This document shows positions 21,072 through 29,043 of a stretch of 60,207 nucleotides of DNA, in pieces. Under the pieces are notes generated by a model. That model was not told the DNA's origin. It worked only from the letters and a program-made list of their open reading frames with translations, and did no database searches. The translations under genes and the position numbers were made by a program. Every line of letters starts with the position of its first letter. Within the stretch, counting starts at the first letter, position 1. Source of the DNA: Bacillus salacetis (lineage in GTDB: Bacteria > Bacillota > Bacilli > Bacillales > Bacillaceae_B); contig NZ_QXIR01000029.1 in NCBI RefSeq assembly GCF_003581585.1, positions 1 to 60,207 of the forward strand. Reading direction: 5' to 3'.

Positions 21072-21104
21072 AAGAGCGGTTTGATTTGAAAGAAAAGTTC
21101 GACT
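21066..21104. promoter_or_regulatory. Candidate Spo0A boxes of spoIIE
   Basis: TTCGACT at 21098-21104 (plus strand) matches the 0A box TTCGACA at 6 of 7. TTTGACA on the minus strand (21066-21072) also matches at 6 of 7 and overlaps the -35, as expected for Spo0A activation there. Confidence 0.55.
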
Positions 21105-21222
21105 TCTTTCTGCGAAATGGCTGTGGAAATTCAAACCGTGCTGTGGATGCACTTTCTTATCCAACATTGACCCGTTTTAAATGAGTAGCAAAAGCCATCT
21201 GACATATTTCTCGAAAAATCTG

Positions 21223-21251
21223 TTGACAATTTTTTTAATCCTATGTATTAT
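21223..21251 (+). promoter_or_regulatory. Sigma-A promoter of the tRNA pair
   Basis: TTGACA (21223-21228), 17-bp spacer, TATTAT (21246-21251), 33 bp before the first tRNA. Confidence 0.88.
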
Positions 21252-21284
21252 ATTACTTGTGTCTTAAAGACATCTTCTCAATAT

Positions 21285-21361
21285 GGCGGTGTAGCTCAGC
21301 TGGCTAGAGCGTACGGTTCATACCCGTGAGGTCGGGGGTTCGATCCCCTCCGCCGCTACCA
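21285..21361 (+). tRNA. tRNA-Met (CAT)
   Basis: A 77-nt cloverleaf with D-arm GCTC...GAGC, anticodon stem CTACGG-type arm around loop TTCATAC, T-arm GGGGGTTCGATCCCCTC and encoded 3' CCA. It has the same place and nearly the same sequence as trnSL-Met1 in B. subtilis. The first acceptor pair is G-U. I read it as an elongator or initiator Met type by anticodon only. Confidence 0.95.
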
Positions 21362-21370
21362 TATTACTTT

Positions 21371-21442
21371 GGCCCGTTGGTCAAGCGGTTAAGACACCGC
21401 CCTTTCACGGCGGTAACACGGGTTCGAATCCCGTACGGGTCA
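21371..21442 (+). tRNA. tRNA-Glu (TTC)
   Basis: A 72-nt cloverleaf: anticodon stem CCGCC/GGCGG around CTTTCAC, T-arm CGGGTTCGAATCCCG. The gene ends with discriminator A and is followed by TATC, so CCA is not encoded and must be added after transcription. It lies 9 bp after tRNA-Met. Confidence 0.95.
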
Positions 21443-21450
21443 TATCGGAA

Positions 21451-21480
21451 ATACGACAATCATCCTGTCGTGTTTTTTTT
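21451..21480 (+). terminator. tRNA operon terminator
   Basis: Stem ATACGACA/TGTCGTGT (one wobble) followed by eight T, 9 bp after tRNA-Glu. Confidence 0.93.
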
Positions 21481-21532
21481 ATTGCCTGTGGACCAGTTAG
21501 TATCTTATTTCAATATCACCCGTCCCATTATT

Positions 21533-21690
21533 CAGCTTTTCATTGTGGTTTTGAAAAATAAAATTTGCTGCTATTCAATACAGATTTCAAATAATAATTA
21601 TAACCTGGTAATTTGCCGTGAAACCCCTCTAAACAGGAAGAAAAAGAGCTGCTATTTATTTTCCGAGAGCGATGTAGGAACAGCCTTTAA
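21533..21690 (-). repeat. Family-3 MITE, truncated and inverted (copy C)
   Basis: Read on the plus strand this is the reverse complement of the family: TTGCTGCTATTCAATA, TTTCAAATAAT, CCTGGTAATTTGCCGT, AGAGCTGC, TTTTCCGAGAG, then ACAGCCTTT. Some 30-40 bp near the original left end are missing. Confidence 0.7.
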
Positions 21691-21703
21691 AAAAAACCAA
21701 TAA

Positions 21704-21733
21704 AAAAGCTGCCGGCGGTGACGGCAGCTTTTT
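21704..21733. terminator. Bidirectional hairpin terminator
   Basis: Stem AGCTGCCG/CGGCAGCT with T runs on both strands. It could back up either the tRNA terminator or the yabR terminator. Confidence 0.7.
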
Positions 21734-21783
21734 GCTTTACATATTCTGGCCAAATTGAAAAGGGCCCTTTAATAAAATCATGC

Positions 21784-21835
21784 AAACAAAAAAACAACCA
21801 TCTGCTTTCCAGGGAGAAATGCAGATGGTTGTTTT
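21784..21835 (-). terminator. yabR operon terminator
   Basis: A perfect 15-bp stem (21791-21805 with 21821-21835), followed on the minus strand by a long T run. Confidence 0.93.
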
Positions 21836-21892
21836 CAACAGGGGTTCTGTGAACCTATTCTCTAAACCTGCTATATATAAATAGACAGCAAG

Positions 21893-22315
21893 TTATCCTC
21901 TCTTTGCTCCTCGGCCGCCACGCTTGGATTCTGTATGGCGCTTCAATGAAGATAAGCGGTCTTCACTATCTTTCAGGAAACGCGCCATCTTTTGTTCAAA
22001 ATTTTCTTTTGTACGAGTGTCATTCATTTTGTTATTGCGTGGACGCTGAGGACGCTGCGGGCGCTGGGGGCGTTGCGGCTGGTCTTTAGCCTTCCGGATG
22101 GATAAACCGATCTTTCCGTCTTTCTCAACATTAATGACTTTTACCGTTACTTCATCCCCGACTTTTAGATGCTCGTTGATATCCTTTACATAATTGTCGG
22201 CAACTTCACTAATGTGGACAAGACCTGTTGCACCTTCCGGCAATTCTACGAACGCTCCAAAATTTGTAATCCCTGTTACCTTACCCTGTACCTTGCTGCC
22301 TACTTCAATTGACAT
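21893..22315 (-). CDS. yabR: S1-domain RNA-binding protein YabR
   Basis: A 140-residue cytoplasmic protein with an N-terminal S1 domain (about 1-75: VGSKVQGKVTGITNFGAFVELPEGATGLVHISE), as in polynucleotide phosphorylase. A tandem QRP linker (QRPQRPQRPQRPR) and a basic helical tail follow. The ATG at 22315 follows AAGGAGG at a longish 12 nt; the frame is open 60 bases upstream with no better site. It is the last gene of the rqcP-to-divIC block. The family's function is not settled; RNA or ribosome binding is inferred from the S1 fold. Confidence 0.93.
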   Translation of the reverse strand: MSIEVGSKVQGKVTGITNFGAFVELPEGATGLVHISEVADNYVKDINEHLKVGDEVTVKVINVEKDGKIGLSIRKAKDQPQRPQRPQRPQRPRNNKMNDTRTKENFEQKMARFLKDSEDRLSSLKRHTESKRGGRGAKRG

Positions 22316-22399
22316 AAAAAGAATGCTCCTCCTTAAAATTATAAAAAAATAAACCTTACTATATATTATAGCCAAATAAAAAAAAGAGTGTCAATAAGA

Positions 22400-22786
22400 C
22401 TACTCTTCTTCCTTTTTCTTTTCAGGTTCTGGAATATTAAAGATGATCTCCCCTTCGTCAGAAAGGAAATAATCTCTGCGGGCCAATTTCGCGATATATT
22501 CATCATCATTCAGTTTGATGATTTCATCCTCGAGAATGGCCTGCTGTCTTTCCAGTTTTTCCAGTTTAGCTTCAAGCTTTGCTTTTTCGGCTTCTTTTTC
22601 TTCAAGTACCGAAGCGCGTGAGATGAGGGTCGAGACAAGAAATCCGCTTATCGTAATGGCAAGAATGAATAATAATGCCAGTCGGCGGAAAAGCTTCTTT
22701 TTTCTATGGTGGCTGATCTTCTTTTTAAGTTCCTGCTGTCGCACATAAGCATTTTCCATGGATGTGATATTTCTTTCCTTGCTCAT
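22400..22786 (-). CDS. divIC: Cell-division protein DivIC (FtsB-like)
   Basis: A septal membrane protein that with FtsL and DivIB links FtsZ to septal wall synthesis. The 128-residue product has a basic cytoplasmic N-terminus, one membrane segment (about 37-57) and an extracytoplasmic coiled coil (VLEEKEAEKAKLEAKLEKLERQQAILEDEI). The ARRDYFLSDEGEIIF segment after it is typical of the DivIC/FtsB family. The start is the ATG at 22786, 8 nt after AGGAGG. Confidence 0.95.
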   Translation of the reverse strand: MSKERNITSMENAYVRQQELKKKISHHRKKKLFRRLALLFILAITISGFLVSTLISRASVLEEKEAEKAKLEAKLEKLERQQAILEDEIIKLNDDEYIAKLARRDYFLSDEGEIIFNIPEPEKKKEEE

Positions 22787-22799
22787 CTCTTGCACCTCC

Positions 22800-23426
22800 T
22801 TATCTCTTAAACCATTTTTTCAGCTTTGTCTTAATAACTTTCACAAATGGAAATAAATATCCTGCAAATTTATTATATAACTTCTCGACGAATTTTTTAA
22901 GATTTTTAGGGATAAGCCTCGAAATTAATTTTACCACCCAGAAGAATGGAGTAAACACGATTTTCAATATGGCAATTATTGCTTTTATCAGAAACCCAAA
23001 TACAGACCATATCCCTTTACCAAATCCCAGGAGGATCGTCACCAGAAGCAGCACCATCCATTTTATCGGCGAATATACCAGGTTTTTCAACATTCTCACC
23101 AAGAAATTGTAGAAGGAAACGCAGCCTTGAATCGTTTTCTCCAGCAGCTTCTTATAGAGGTCTTTGAGAAGGGCCTGATAACCGGTGAACCCGCACAATA
23201 AAGCGACAAAAATATAAAAACGCACTTCGCCGAAATTGACAGAGAACAGGATATAAAAAATAAAAAGGGCTTGCAGGATCCAAAACAAAATATCGTTCAG
23301 GAAAACAAGCCAGCGTTTTCTTATCTTTCTGTTCAGAAAACGGTTATACGTATCCAGGGTCGCTCCAAAAACACTGCCCATGCCGACCATAGCCAGCATG
23401 GTATAAAATTGGATCGAAAGTGTCAT
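22800..23426 (-). CDS. yabQ: Spore-cortex membrane protein YabQ
   Basis: A mother-cell membrane protein needed for cortex formation in B. subtilis. The 208-residue protein has several hydrophobic segments (about 7-25, 38-62, 68-85, 118-165) and a very basic C-terminus. The start ATG overlaps the yabP stop as ATGA. It lies between yabP and divIC as in B. subtilis. Confidence 0.92.
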   Translation of the reverse strand: MTLSIQFYTMLAMVGMGSVFGATLDTYNRFLNRKIRKRWLVFLNDILFWILQALFIFYILFSVNFGEVRFYIFVALLCGFTGYQALLKDLYKKLLEKTIQGCVSFYNFLVRMLKNLVYSPIKWMVLLLVTILLGFGKGIWSVFGFLIKAIIAILKIVFTPFFWVVKLISRLIPKNLKKFVEKLYNKFAGYLFPFVKVIKTKLKKWFKR

Positions 23427-23725
23427 CGGAATAGTTTGCTAAAGAACCCTTTAGCCTTTTCTCCGCTTTGTTCATCCAGATAGACGATATCGAATACTTT
23501 GCCCTTAATGGAGACGACTCCCTTATCTACATCCAGGTTCTTCATTTGCAAATTCTGCCCTCTGATGGACAGGAACCCCATCACGGTTTCGAGCAGGAAC
23601 TCTTCATTATCAAAGCTCTCTACCTGTTTCACCCCCGAGATGTCCAACAGGCGTCTGCCTCTCATCATGACATCATGTTCCTGCATGGTTCCTTTGTTAC
23701 TTCCATTATCATGATATTGATTCAT
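23423..23725 (-). CDS. yabP: Sporulation protein YabP
   Basis: A 100-residue sporulation protein (same length as in B. subtilis) of the YabP/YqfC family, needed for cortex formation. Core residues RRLLDISGVKQVESFDNEEFLLET and GVVSIKGKVFDIVYLDE show the beta-rich family fold. The start is the ATG at 23725, 6 nt after GGGGG. It is the first gene of yabP-yabQ, with a sigma-E-like promoter upstream. Confidence 0.94.
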   Translation of the reverse strand: MNQYHDNGSNKGTMQEHDVMMRGRRLLDISGVKQVESFDNEEFLLETVMGFLSIRGQNLQMKNLDVDKGVVSIKGKVFDIVYLDEQSGEKAKGFFSKLFR

Positions 23726-23767
23726 TTTCATCCCCCACATTCACAAAGTACAGGCTTTGTAATTATA

Positions 23768-23793
23768 TGTATGCGGAAGGAAGGGAAATAGAA
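23768..23793 (-). promoter_or_regulatory. Sigma-E promoter of yabP-yabQ
   Basis: Minus strand -35 TTCTATT, 13-bp spacer, -10 CATACATA. This is near the sigma-E pattern (KMATATT-N14-CATACAHT) and agrees with sigma-E control of yabP in B. subtilis. Confidence 0.6.
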
Positions 23794-23812
23794 CAAGCTC
23801 CCGGATTACAAC

Positions 23813-24088
23813 TTACTCTTCTTCTGGCACTCTATCTTCGCTGGTGATGGTATACATCGTACCTGCTTCTTCTTTTCGTGTGGATTCCTGCAGGCGGTCA
23901 ACCGTTGCGGTCACCACTTTTTGTCCGAAACGGATCTGCAATTCGTCCCCCACTTTTACGTTGGAGCTGGCTTTCGCCTGCAGGCCGTTGATCGTGATTC
24001 TGCCTTTATCAGCGACTTCTTTTGCAAGTGTACGTCTTTTAATCAGGCGTGATACTTTCAAAAATTTATCTAAACGCATTGTTGCCAT
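23813..24088 (-). CDS. rqcP: RqcP (Hsp15-like S4 protein) of ribosome quality control
   Basis: Binds the 50S subunit with RqcH and supports alanine-tail elongation on stalled nascent chains. The 91-residue protein is an S4 RNA-binding domain ([32 protein letters not shown]) plus a short tail. It is nearly identical to B. subtilis RqcP (YabO) in the first 60 residues. The ATG at 24088 follows AAGGAG by 9 nt; the ATG at 24079 would give the exact B. subtilis N-terminus and cannot be excluded. It lies 38 bp after mazG. Confidence 0.95.
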   Translation of the reverse strand: MATMRLDKFLKVSRLIKRRTLAKEVADKGRITINGLQAKASSNVKVGDELQIRFGQKVVTATVDRLQESTRKEEAGTMYTITSEDRVPEEE

Positions 24089-24126
24089 TATCAATCTCTC
24101 CTTAATTGTATAAATTTCAACTCTGA

Positions 24127-25587
24127 TCAGTGAATCCCTTTTTCTTTTGCTTCATTCCAGAATCCATCGAGTTCATTCAATGAAAAGTCCTCGAAGGTCT
24201 TTCCGCTGTCCTTTACTTTTTCTTCGACAAAGGAAAAACGGTTGAAAAATTTAGTATTGGCCATGGCCAATGCTTCTTCAGGATGGATTTTATAGAAGCG
24301 CGCGATATTGATCAACGAAAACAGCAGGTCGCCAAACTCGCTTGTTTGTCTGTGTTTATCCCCTTTCGCTGCTTCAATACGGAATTCCTCTATTTCTTCA
24401 TTTACTTTTTCCCACGCATCATCCGCCAGCTCCCAGTCAAACCCGACTTTTGAAGCCTTTTTCTGATACTCATAGGCCTTCATCAAGGACGGGTATCCCT
24501 TGGCAACCCCCTTCAGCAACGGATTTTCCTTTTCGCCTTTTTCTGCTTTCTTTATGGTTTCCCAATTGGCTTTTACATCGGCTGAACTTTCTACAGTGAC
24601 ATCACCGAATACGTGCGGATGGCGCCGGACCATTTTTTCAGCAACGGTTTCAATCACCTCATTGATGGAAAACATCCCTTCATCCTCACCGATTTGCGCA
24701 TGCAGCATGATTTGCAGAAGGACATCCCCGAGTTCTTCGATTATATGATCGGTATCTTCTTCTTCGATGGCTTCTAATAGCTCATAAATTTCTTCTATCA
24801 AATATTTTTTCAATGAATGGTGGGTCTGCTCAATATCCCATGGGCAGCCGCCCGGTCCTCTTAAGCGCGCAATGATCTGCCTGAAGGTGGAAAATTGTTT
24901 GTACCTCATGGTCATTTCGGCAGCAGGAGGCACATATAAGCTTGTAAGGTTATTCAGCTCCACTTCACGATCGAGTTCGACCAAAGGCAATGTTTTGACC
25001 AGCTCGTCTTTCGTTCCGGCAGCTGTAACGATTTTCACCTTGTAGTCATAAGGATATAACTCCATCAGAGTCAGCTTGACATTAGAAGCAACAAACGCAT
25101 CATAGACCTGTCCGATGATCAGATGCTGATCCATCTTGATGTCCTCCAGGTTCAGGTCGGTCCCATCAAGAAGTTGAAACCCTTCAATCGGGTCAGCCTT
25201 CACTGCTGCAAACAAAGGATCAAGGAAGCTCTGCCCTCCGATGATCTCAAGCTCGAAGCCTTCCTGTTCCGAGGCCTCAATCAACAGCTGCACTGTCTTT
25301 TCCGCAACCAGGGGATGGCCTGGTACTGCATAAAGAATTTCATTATCCTTTGCTTTTACCTTTAGCTCTTCTACGATCTCAATATACACCTTTTCAAAAC
25401 TGTCATTCTTTTCATAGACCTCGTCAAAGGAATCATAAACGAAACCTTCTTCTTTCAGCTGTGCTACCACTGGGTGATGTTCCGTCCGAAGATAGGTTCG
25501 TCTATCCCCTTTCAGCTGCTTATATACACCAAGCGGCAACTGGTCCAAATCACCAGCACCCAGCCCGGCAACCGTAATCTTATGCAT
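24127..25587 (-). CDS. mazG: MazG-type nucleotide pyrophosphohydrolase fused to a tetrapyrrole-methylase domain (YabN)
   Basis: A two-domain protein of 486 residues. The N-terminal half (about 1-225: [39 protein letters not shown]) has the tetrapyrrole (SAM) methylase fold. The C-terminal half is MazG, with [16 protein letters not shown] (about 245) and the metal-binding [14 protein letters not shown] and [14 protein letters not shown] helices. MazG hydrolyses NTPs to NMP and PPi. The role of the methylase domain is not known to me. The fusion is normal in Bacilli. The ATG follows GGAGG. Confidence 0.95.
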   Translation of the reverse strand: MHKITVAGLGAGDLDQLPLGVYKQLKGDRRTYLRTEHHPVVAQLKEEGFVYDSFDEVYEKNDSFEKVYIEIVEELKVKAKDNEILYAVPGHPLVAEKTVQLLIEASEQEGFELEIIGGQSFLDPLFAAVKADPIEGFQLLDGTDLNLEDIKMDQHLIIGQVYDAFVASNVKLTLMELYPYDYKVKIVTAAGTKDELVKTLPLVELDREVELNNLTSLYVPPAAEMTMRYKQFSTFRQIIARLRGPGGCPWDIEQTHHSLKKYLIEEIYELLEAIEEEDTDHIIEELGDVLLQIMLHAQIGEDEGMFSINEVIETVAEKMVRRHPHVFGDVTVESSADVKANWETIKKAEKGEKENPLLKGVAKGYPSLMKAYEYQKKASKVGFDWELADDAWEKVNEEIEEFRIEAAKGDKHRQTSEFGDLLFSLINIARFYKIHPEEALAMANTKFFNRFSFVEEKVKDSGKTFEDFSLNELDGFWNEAKEKGIH

Positions 25588-25604
25588 ACCTTACCTCCAT
25601 GATA

Positions 25605-27197
25605 TTAATTTATCCGTTCAGATACCGATTTCAGTTTGTTTCCCATCGGCAGCTGCTCGAGTTCTTTGGGCGTAAACACGTTCCCTTTTATAATGATCAA
25701 AATAAATATGGCACCACCTGCCGCCGTTCCTGTAAGGGATTGAATGGTGGCGAGCAGCCTGGTACTTTCACTTGCGAGCATTTCAAACAAGAAGAAATAA
25801 AGCTGCAAAAAGGCTGTCATTCCCAAACCTGCTGTCCCCGCCACAATATAAAATCGACGGGACAGAAATAAGAAGGTGAATTGCTTTCTCAGCCTGATTA
25901 CCAGAACAATCGTCATCACCGCTAAGGCAATGACGGTTGATACCGAAGCGCCCATCGTTCCGTAACGGCTGACAAATAGGATATTTAACATGAATTTAAC
26001 GGCAAGCCCTCCCAAAATGGTCAATGCAGGGAAATAAATCAGCTCCATTCCCTGAAGGATGCCGGAAACGGTTAAAATAATCGAACTAAATAAAATCGAT
26101 ATGCAGAAGACTGCAATCACATCCGAACCCAGGCTGTTTTGAAACAGCATCTTGTTGGTAGGCTCTATAATATTGATCAGCCCGAGAGCAGCCGCAAACC
26201 CTGCAAGACTGCCTATTTTTAAAGCAAGCCTGATTTTCTCATTCATTTCCAGCTTATCACCTTTCCGGAAGGCGGTTGTAATCAAAGGTACCAGCGTTAA
26301 GGAAAGCGATGTACTGACCACAGTCCCCAGCTGGATAAAAGGCTGTCCCCGGTCATAAATTCCTTTTAACTGTTTAGCCACATCATCCGACACCCCCGAC
26401 TTCAATAACAGCGAGTATACATTCAAAGCATCGATCAACTGAAGCAGCACAAGAAGCATCCCGCTCACACATATCGCTGTTCCGTGCTTTAAAAGCCTCA
26501 GCCAGATTTCCTTATGGTTAGCCATCAGCCTCACCGGAAAGAACATCCGGGTATTATCCCTCCATACAAAGGCAAGCAGGATGAGGATACAAATGAGCCC
26601 TCCCGTAAGCGAGCCGAACAAGGCGCCTGCCCCTGCCATATATAAAGAATACCCTTTAGCGGTGAGTACGGCTGAAAAGGAAATTATCGTGATGACCCTG
26701 ACAAGCTGCTCCCCCACCTGGGAATAGGCAGTGGGAATCATGTTTCCCGTACCCTGGTAAAAACCTCGGAGTCCTGATATAAAAGGCAGCAGCAAGAATG
26801 TCACACTGATCAACTCGATCAAAACTTCAAGGTGGGGATCACCCATTAAGGAAGCTATGGAACCCGCACTAAAGTAAATGAGCAGAAACCAGAGGATTCC
26901 GGTAACGCCGAGAAAAAGAAAGGAAGAGTGTATGACAGCCCGGACTCCCTTTTCATTCTTTTCTTCCTGCTGTTCTGCAATCATCTTGGAAATGATGACA
27001 GGAAATCCATATGTAGAAAGAGCAAGGGCTATGCCGTAGAACGGATAGACCTGCTGATAAATGTAGAACCCTATATCTCCGACTATATTTTGAAAAGGTA
27101 TACGGTAAACAGCACTAAGAATCTTGGTGATTAAAGCTGCAGCCGTCAAGATAAATGTGCCCATCATCAATTTTTTTGAGCTATTTTCATAAGGCAA
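25605..27197 (-). CDS. yabM: MOP-superfamily polysaccharide/lipid transporter (SpoVB/MurJ-like)
   Basis: A 530-residue membrane protein with about 14 hydrophobic segments, which is the MATE-like fold of SpoVB, MurJ and Wzx flippases. The family landmark AALITKILSAVYRIPFQNIVGD lies in the first helix region, and SQVGEQLVRVITII and ILQGMELIYFP are also characteristic. The start is probably the TTG at 27197, after AGGAAAC. It lies between spoVT and mazG as yabM does in B. subtilis. The substrate is not known; cortex or wall precursor export is inference from SpoVB relatives. Confidence 0.9.
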   Translation of the reverse strand: MPYENSSKKLMMGTFILTAAALITKILSAVYRIPFQNIVGDIGFYIYQQVYPFYGIALALSTYGFPVIISKMIAEQQEEKNEKGVRAVIHSSFLFLGVTGILWFLLIYFSAGSIASLMGDPHLEVLIELISVTFLLLPFISGLRGFYQGTGNMIPTAYSQVGEQLVRVITIISFSAVLTAKGYSLYMAGAGALFGSLTGGLICILILLAFVWRDNTRMFFPVRLMANHKEIWLRLLKHGTAICVSGMLLVLLQLIDALNVYSLLLKSGVSDDVAKQLKGIYDRGQPFIQLGTVVSTSLSLTLVPLITTAFRKGDKLEMNEKIRLALKIGSLAGFAAALGLINIIEPTNKMLFQNSLGSDVIAVFCISILFSSIILTVSGILQGMELIYFPALTILGGLAVKFMLNILFVSRYGTMGASVSTVIALAVMTIVLVIRLRKQFTFLFLSRRFYIVAGTAGLGMTAFLQLYFFLFEMLASESTRLLATIQSLTGTAAGGAIFILIIIKGNVFTPKELEQLPMGNKLKSVSERIN

Positions 27198-27295
27198 TCG
27201 TTGTTTCCTGCCTTCCTATGCTAATTAATGTACTGTATTATAACACAATTTCTCCCATGACTTTCATTTTCAGTATTCAGGGTTCGCTGAAAAAA

Positions 27296-27326
27296 CACAA
27301 AAAAAAGAAGCGGCAATTCACCGCTC
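27296..27326 (-). terminator. spoVT terminator
   Basis: Stem GAGCGG/CCGCTT (outer G-U pair) then eight T on the minus strand, directly after the spoVT stop. Confidence 0.85.
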
Positions 27327-27331
27327 CTATC

Positions 27332-27868
27332 TTATGATTCCATTTGTCTTGCTAAAAAGCCAGCTGCCGTTTCGACTGCCTTTTGCTCAACTTCACCAAC
27401 GGTCTTGTCCTTCGAGAAAATGGTTACTGTTCCGATGGGATCTCCATTGGCGATGATCGGAGCGATTGTATAAGAAGATACTTCCTCTTCAACGCCATCC
27501 ACCAACTCAATCTTGCCTTGCTGAGTGTGTAGTACAGAATTTCGTTCTCCCATTTGTTTCTCAATGAGGTCACTGATATTCTTATTTAAATATTCCTTCT
27601 TAGAGCCGCCAGCAATTGTGATTACGGCGTCCCTGTCTGAGATGATTACGGAACTTCCAAGACTGTCATACAATGCTTCAGCGTATTCCTTTGCAAAGTC
27701 GCTTAACTCACTGATTGGTGAGTATTTCTTCAAGATGACCTCGCCGTCTCTGTCTACGAAAATCTCCAGCGGATCACCTTCGCGAATCCTTAGTGTCCTG
27801 CGGATTTCCTTTGGAATCACGACACGACCCAAATCATCAATACGACGAACAATACCAGTTGCTTTCAT
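27332..27868 (-). CDS. spoVT: Stage V sporulation regulator SpoVT
   Basis: A forespore transcription factor that tunes the sigma-G regulon. The 178-residue product has an AbrB-type swapped-hairpin DNA-binding domain (MKATGIVRRIDDLGRVVIPKEIRRTLRI, residues 1-50) and a C-terminal GAF domain (about 55-178). It is nearly identical to B. subtilis SpoVT. The ATG follows GTGAGG. It has a sigma-G promoter and a GGTAAT/ATTACC dyad upstream, and is followed by a terminator, so it forms a one-gene unit. Confidence 0.97.
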   Translation of the reverse strand: MKATGIVRRIDDLGRVVIPKEIRRTLRIREGDPLEIFVDRDGEVILKKYSPISELSDFAKEYAEALYDSLGSSVIISDRDAVITIAGGSKKEYLNKNISDLIEKQMGERNSVLHTQQGKIELVDGVEEEVSSYTIAPIIANGDPIGTVTIFSKDKTVGEVEQKAVETAAGFLARQMES

Positions 27869-27904
27869 CTATAGTTGCCTCACTTTCATCAGATGATTTT
27901 TTTC

Positions 27905-27929
27905 GGTAATTACTTTTGTATTCATTACC
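27905..27929. promoter_or_regulatory. GGTAAT-N13-ATTACC dyad, candidate SpoVT operator
   Basis: A perfect 6-bp inverted repeat just downstream of the spoVT promoter. SpoVT represses its own gene in B. subtilis, so autoregulation is a reasonable guess. Confidence 0.4.
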
Positions 27930-27940
27930 AAACTTGACTT

Positions 27941-27970
27941 TAGTATCCTTCAACAGGAAACTTCTATACA
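27941..27970 (-). promoter_or_regulatory. Sigma-G promoter of spoVT
   Basis: Minus strand TGTATA (-35), 17-bp spacer, GATACTA (-10). It is one mismatch from TGAATA and one from CATACTA. Confidence 0.72.
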
Positions 27971-28101
27971 CAATACAATATTTTTTCTGCAATTACGTTT
28001 TTGTTCTAGTTGAGGTTTATTTTACCAACAGCAGCTTCTTTAATTAAATACCCGGGCTCGTCCAAATTAAACAAAATTACCCTATTACAATTTGGTTACA
28101 T

Positions 28102-28769
28102 ATAAAGCGGAAGCGCCTTGACAGACCCGACAGGCAAATGTTCCGAAGAGAAAAAAGGCGCTCTTCCCTTTTATTCTCTTCGGGTTATTTGACCCCGAGG
28201 GGCTAGGCGCTGGAGCTGGATTGATATAAAGCGCAAGCGCCTTGATCAGCCCCGACAGGCAAATGTTCCGAAGAGAAAAAAGGCGTTCTTCCCTTTTATT
28301 CTCTTCGGGTTATTTGACCCCGAGGGGCTAGGCGCTGAAGCTGGATTGACTAAAAAGCGCAAGCGCCTGATCAGCCCCGACAGGCAAATGTTCCAAAGAG
28401 AAAAAAAGACGCTCTTTCCTTTTATTCTCTTTGGGTTATTTGACCCCGAGGGGCTGGGCGCTGGAGCTGGATTGATATAAAGCGCAAGCGCCTTGATCAG
28501 CCCCGACAGGCAAATGTTCCGAAGAGAAAAAAGGCGCTCTTCCCTTTTATTCTCTTCGGGTTATTTGACCCCGAGGGGCTAGGCGCTGGAGCTGGATTGA
28601 TATAAAGCAGAAGCGCCTTGATCAGCCCCGACAGGCAAATGTTCCAAAGAGAAAAAAAGGCGCTCTTCCCTTTTATTCTCTTCGGGTTATTTGACCCCGA
28701 GGGGCTGGGCGCTGGAGCTGGATTGATATAAAGCGGAAGCGCCTTGATCAGCCCCGACAGGCAAATGTT
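28102..28769 (+). repeat. Family-1 hairpin repeat array 2 (5 units plus 1 truncated)
   Basis: Tandem family-1 units; GACAGGCAAATG begins at 28129, 28254, 28379, 28505, 28630 and 28756 (period 125-126). The last unit stops after CAAATGTTT and runs straight into a family-2 element. Units are linked by TTGATATAAAGCG rather than TTGACTAAAAAGCG as in array 1, so each array was probably amplified locally. It lies between the spoVT promoter and the 3' end of mfd. Confidence 0.95.
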
Positions 28770-28920
28770 TAAAGCGGAAGCGGCCGTTCAGCGCCGTACG
28801 GATTGGATGGCTTCCGCATGAGATATAGGAATGACGACAGTAAGCCGGCAATACCGGCAAATTCACCTTTTCTTTCCTTTTGCCATGCCGCCAGCCCCGA
28901 GGAGCTGCGCAGCTGAAGAA
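28770..28920 (+). repeat. Family-2 element, left half, followed by a degraded right end
   Basis: AAAGCGGAAGCGGCCGTTCAGC through GATATAGGAATGACGAC matches the first half of family 2. The match then ends; a later CAGCCCCGAGGAGCTGCGCAGC resembles a worn family-1 right arm. Confidence 0.6.
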
Positions 28921-28948
28921 GAAACCGACACTTTCCCAGCAACATTTA

Positions 28949-28995
28949 AAAAAGGCAGAATCGCTCATTGATATGAACGATTCTGCCTTTTTCAT
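28949..28995 (-). terminator. mfd terminator
   Basis: An 18-bp stem with one mismatch (28951-28968 with 28973-28990) and a T run on the minus strand. It lies about 50 bp after the mfd stop. Confidence 0.93.
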
Positions 28996-29043
28996 TTCTC
29001 TTTGGCTGTTTCAGTGCCCCCGGCTGCGACCGGATATATTAAA

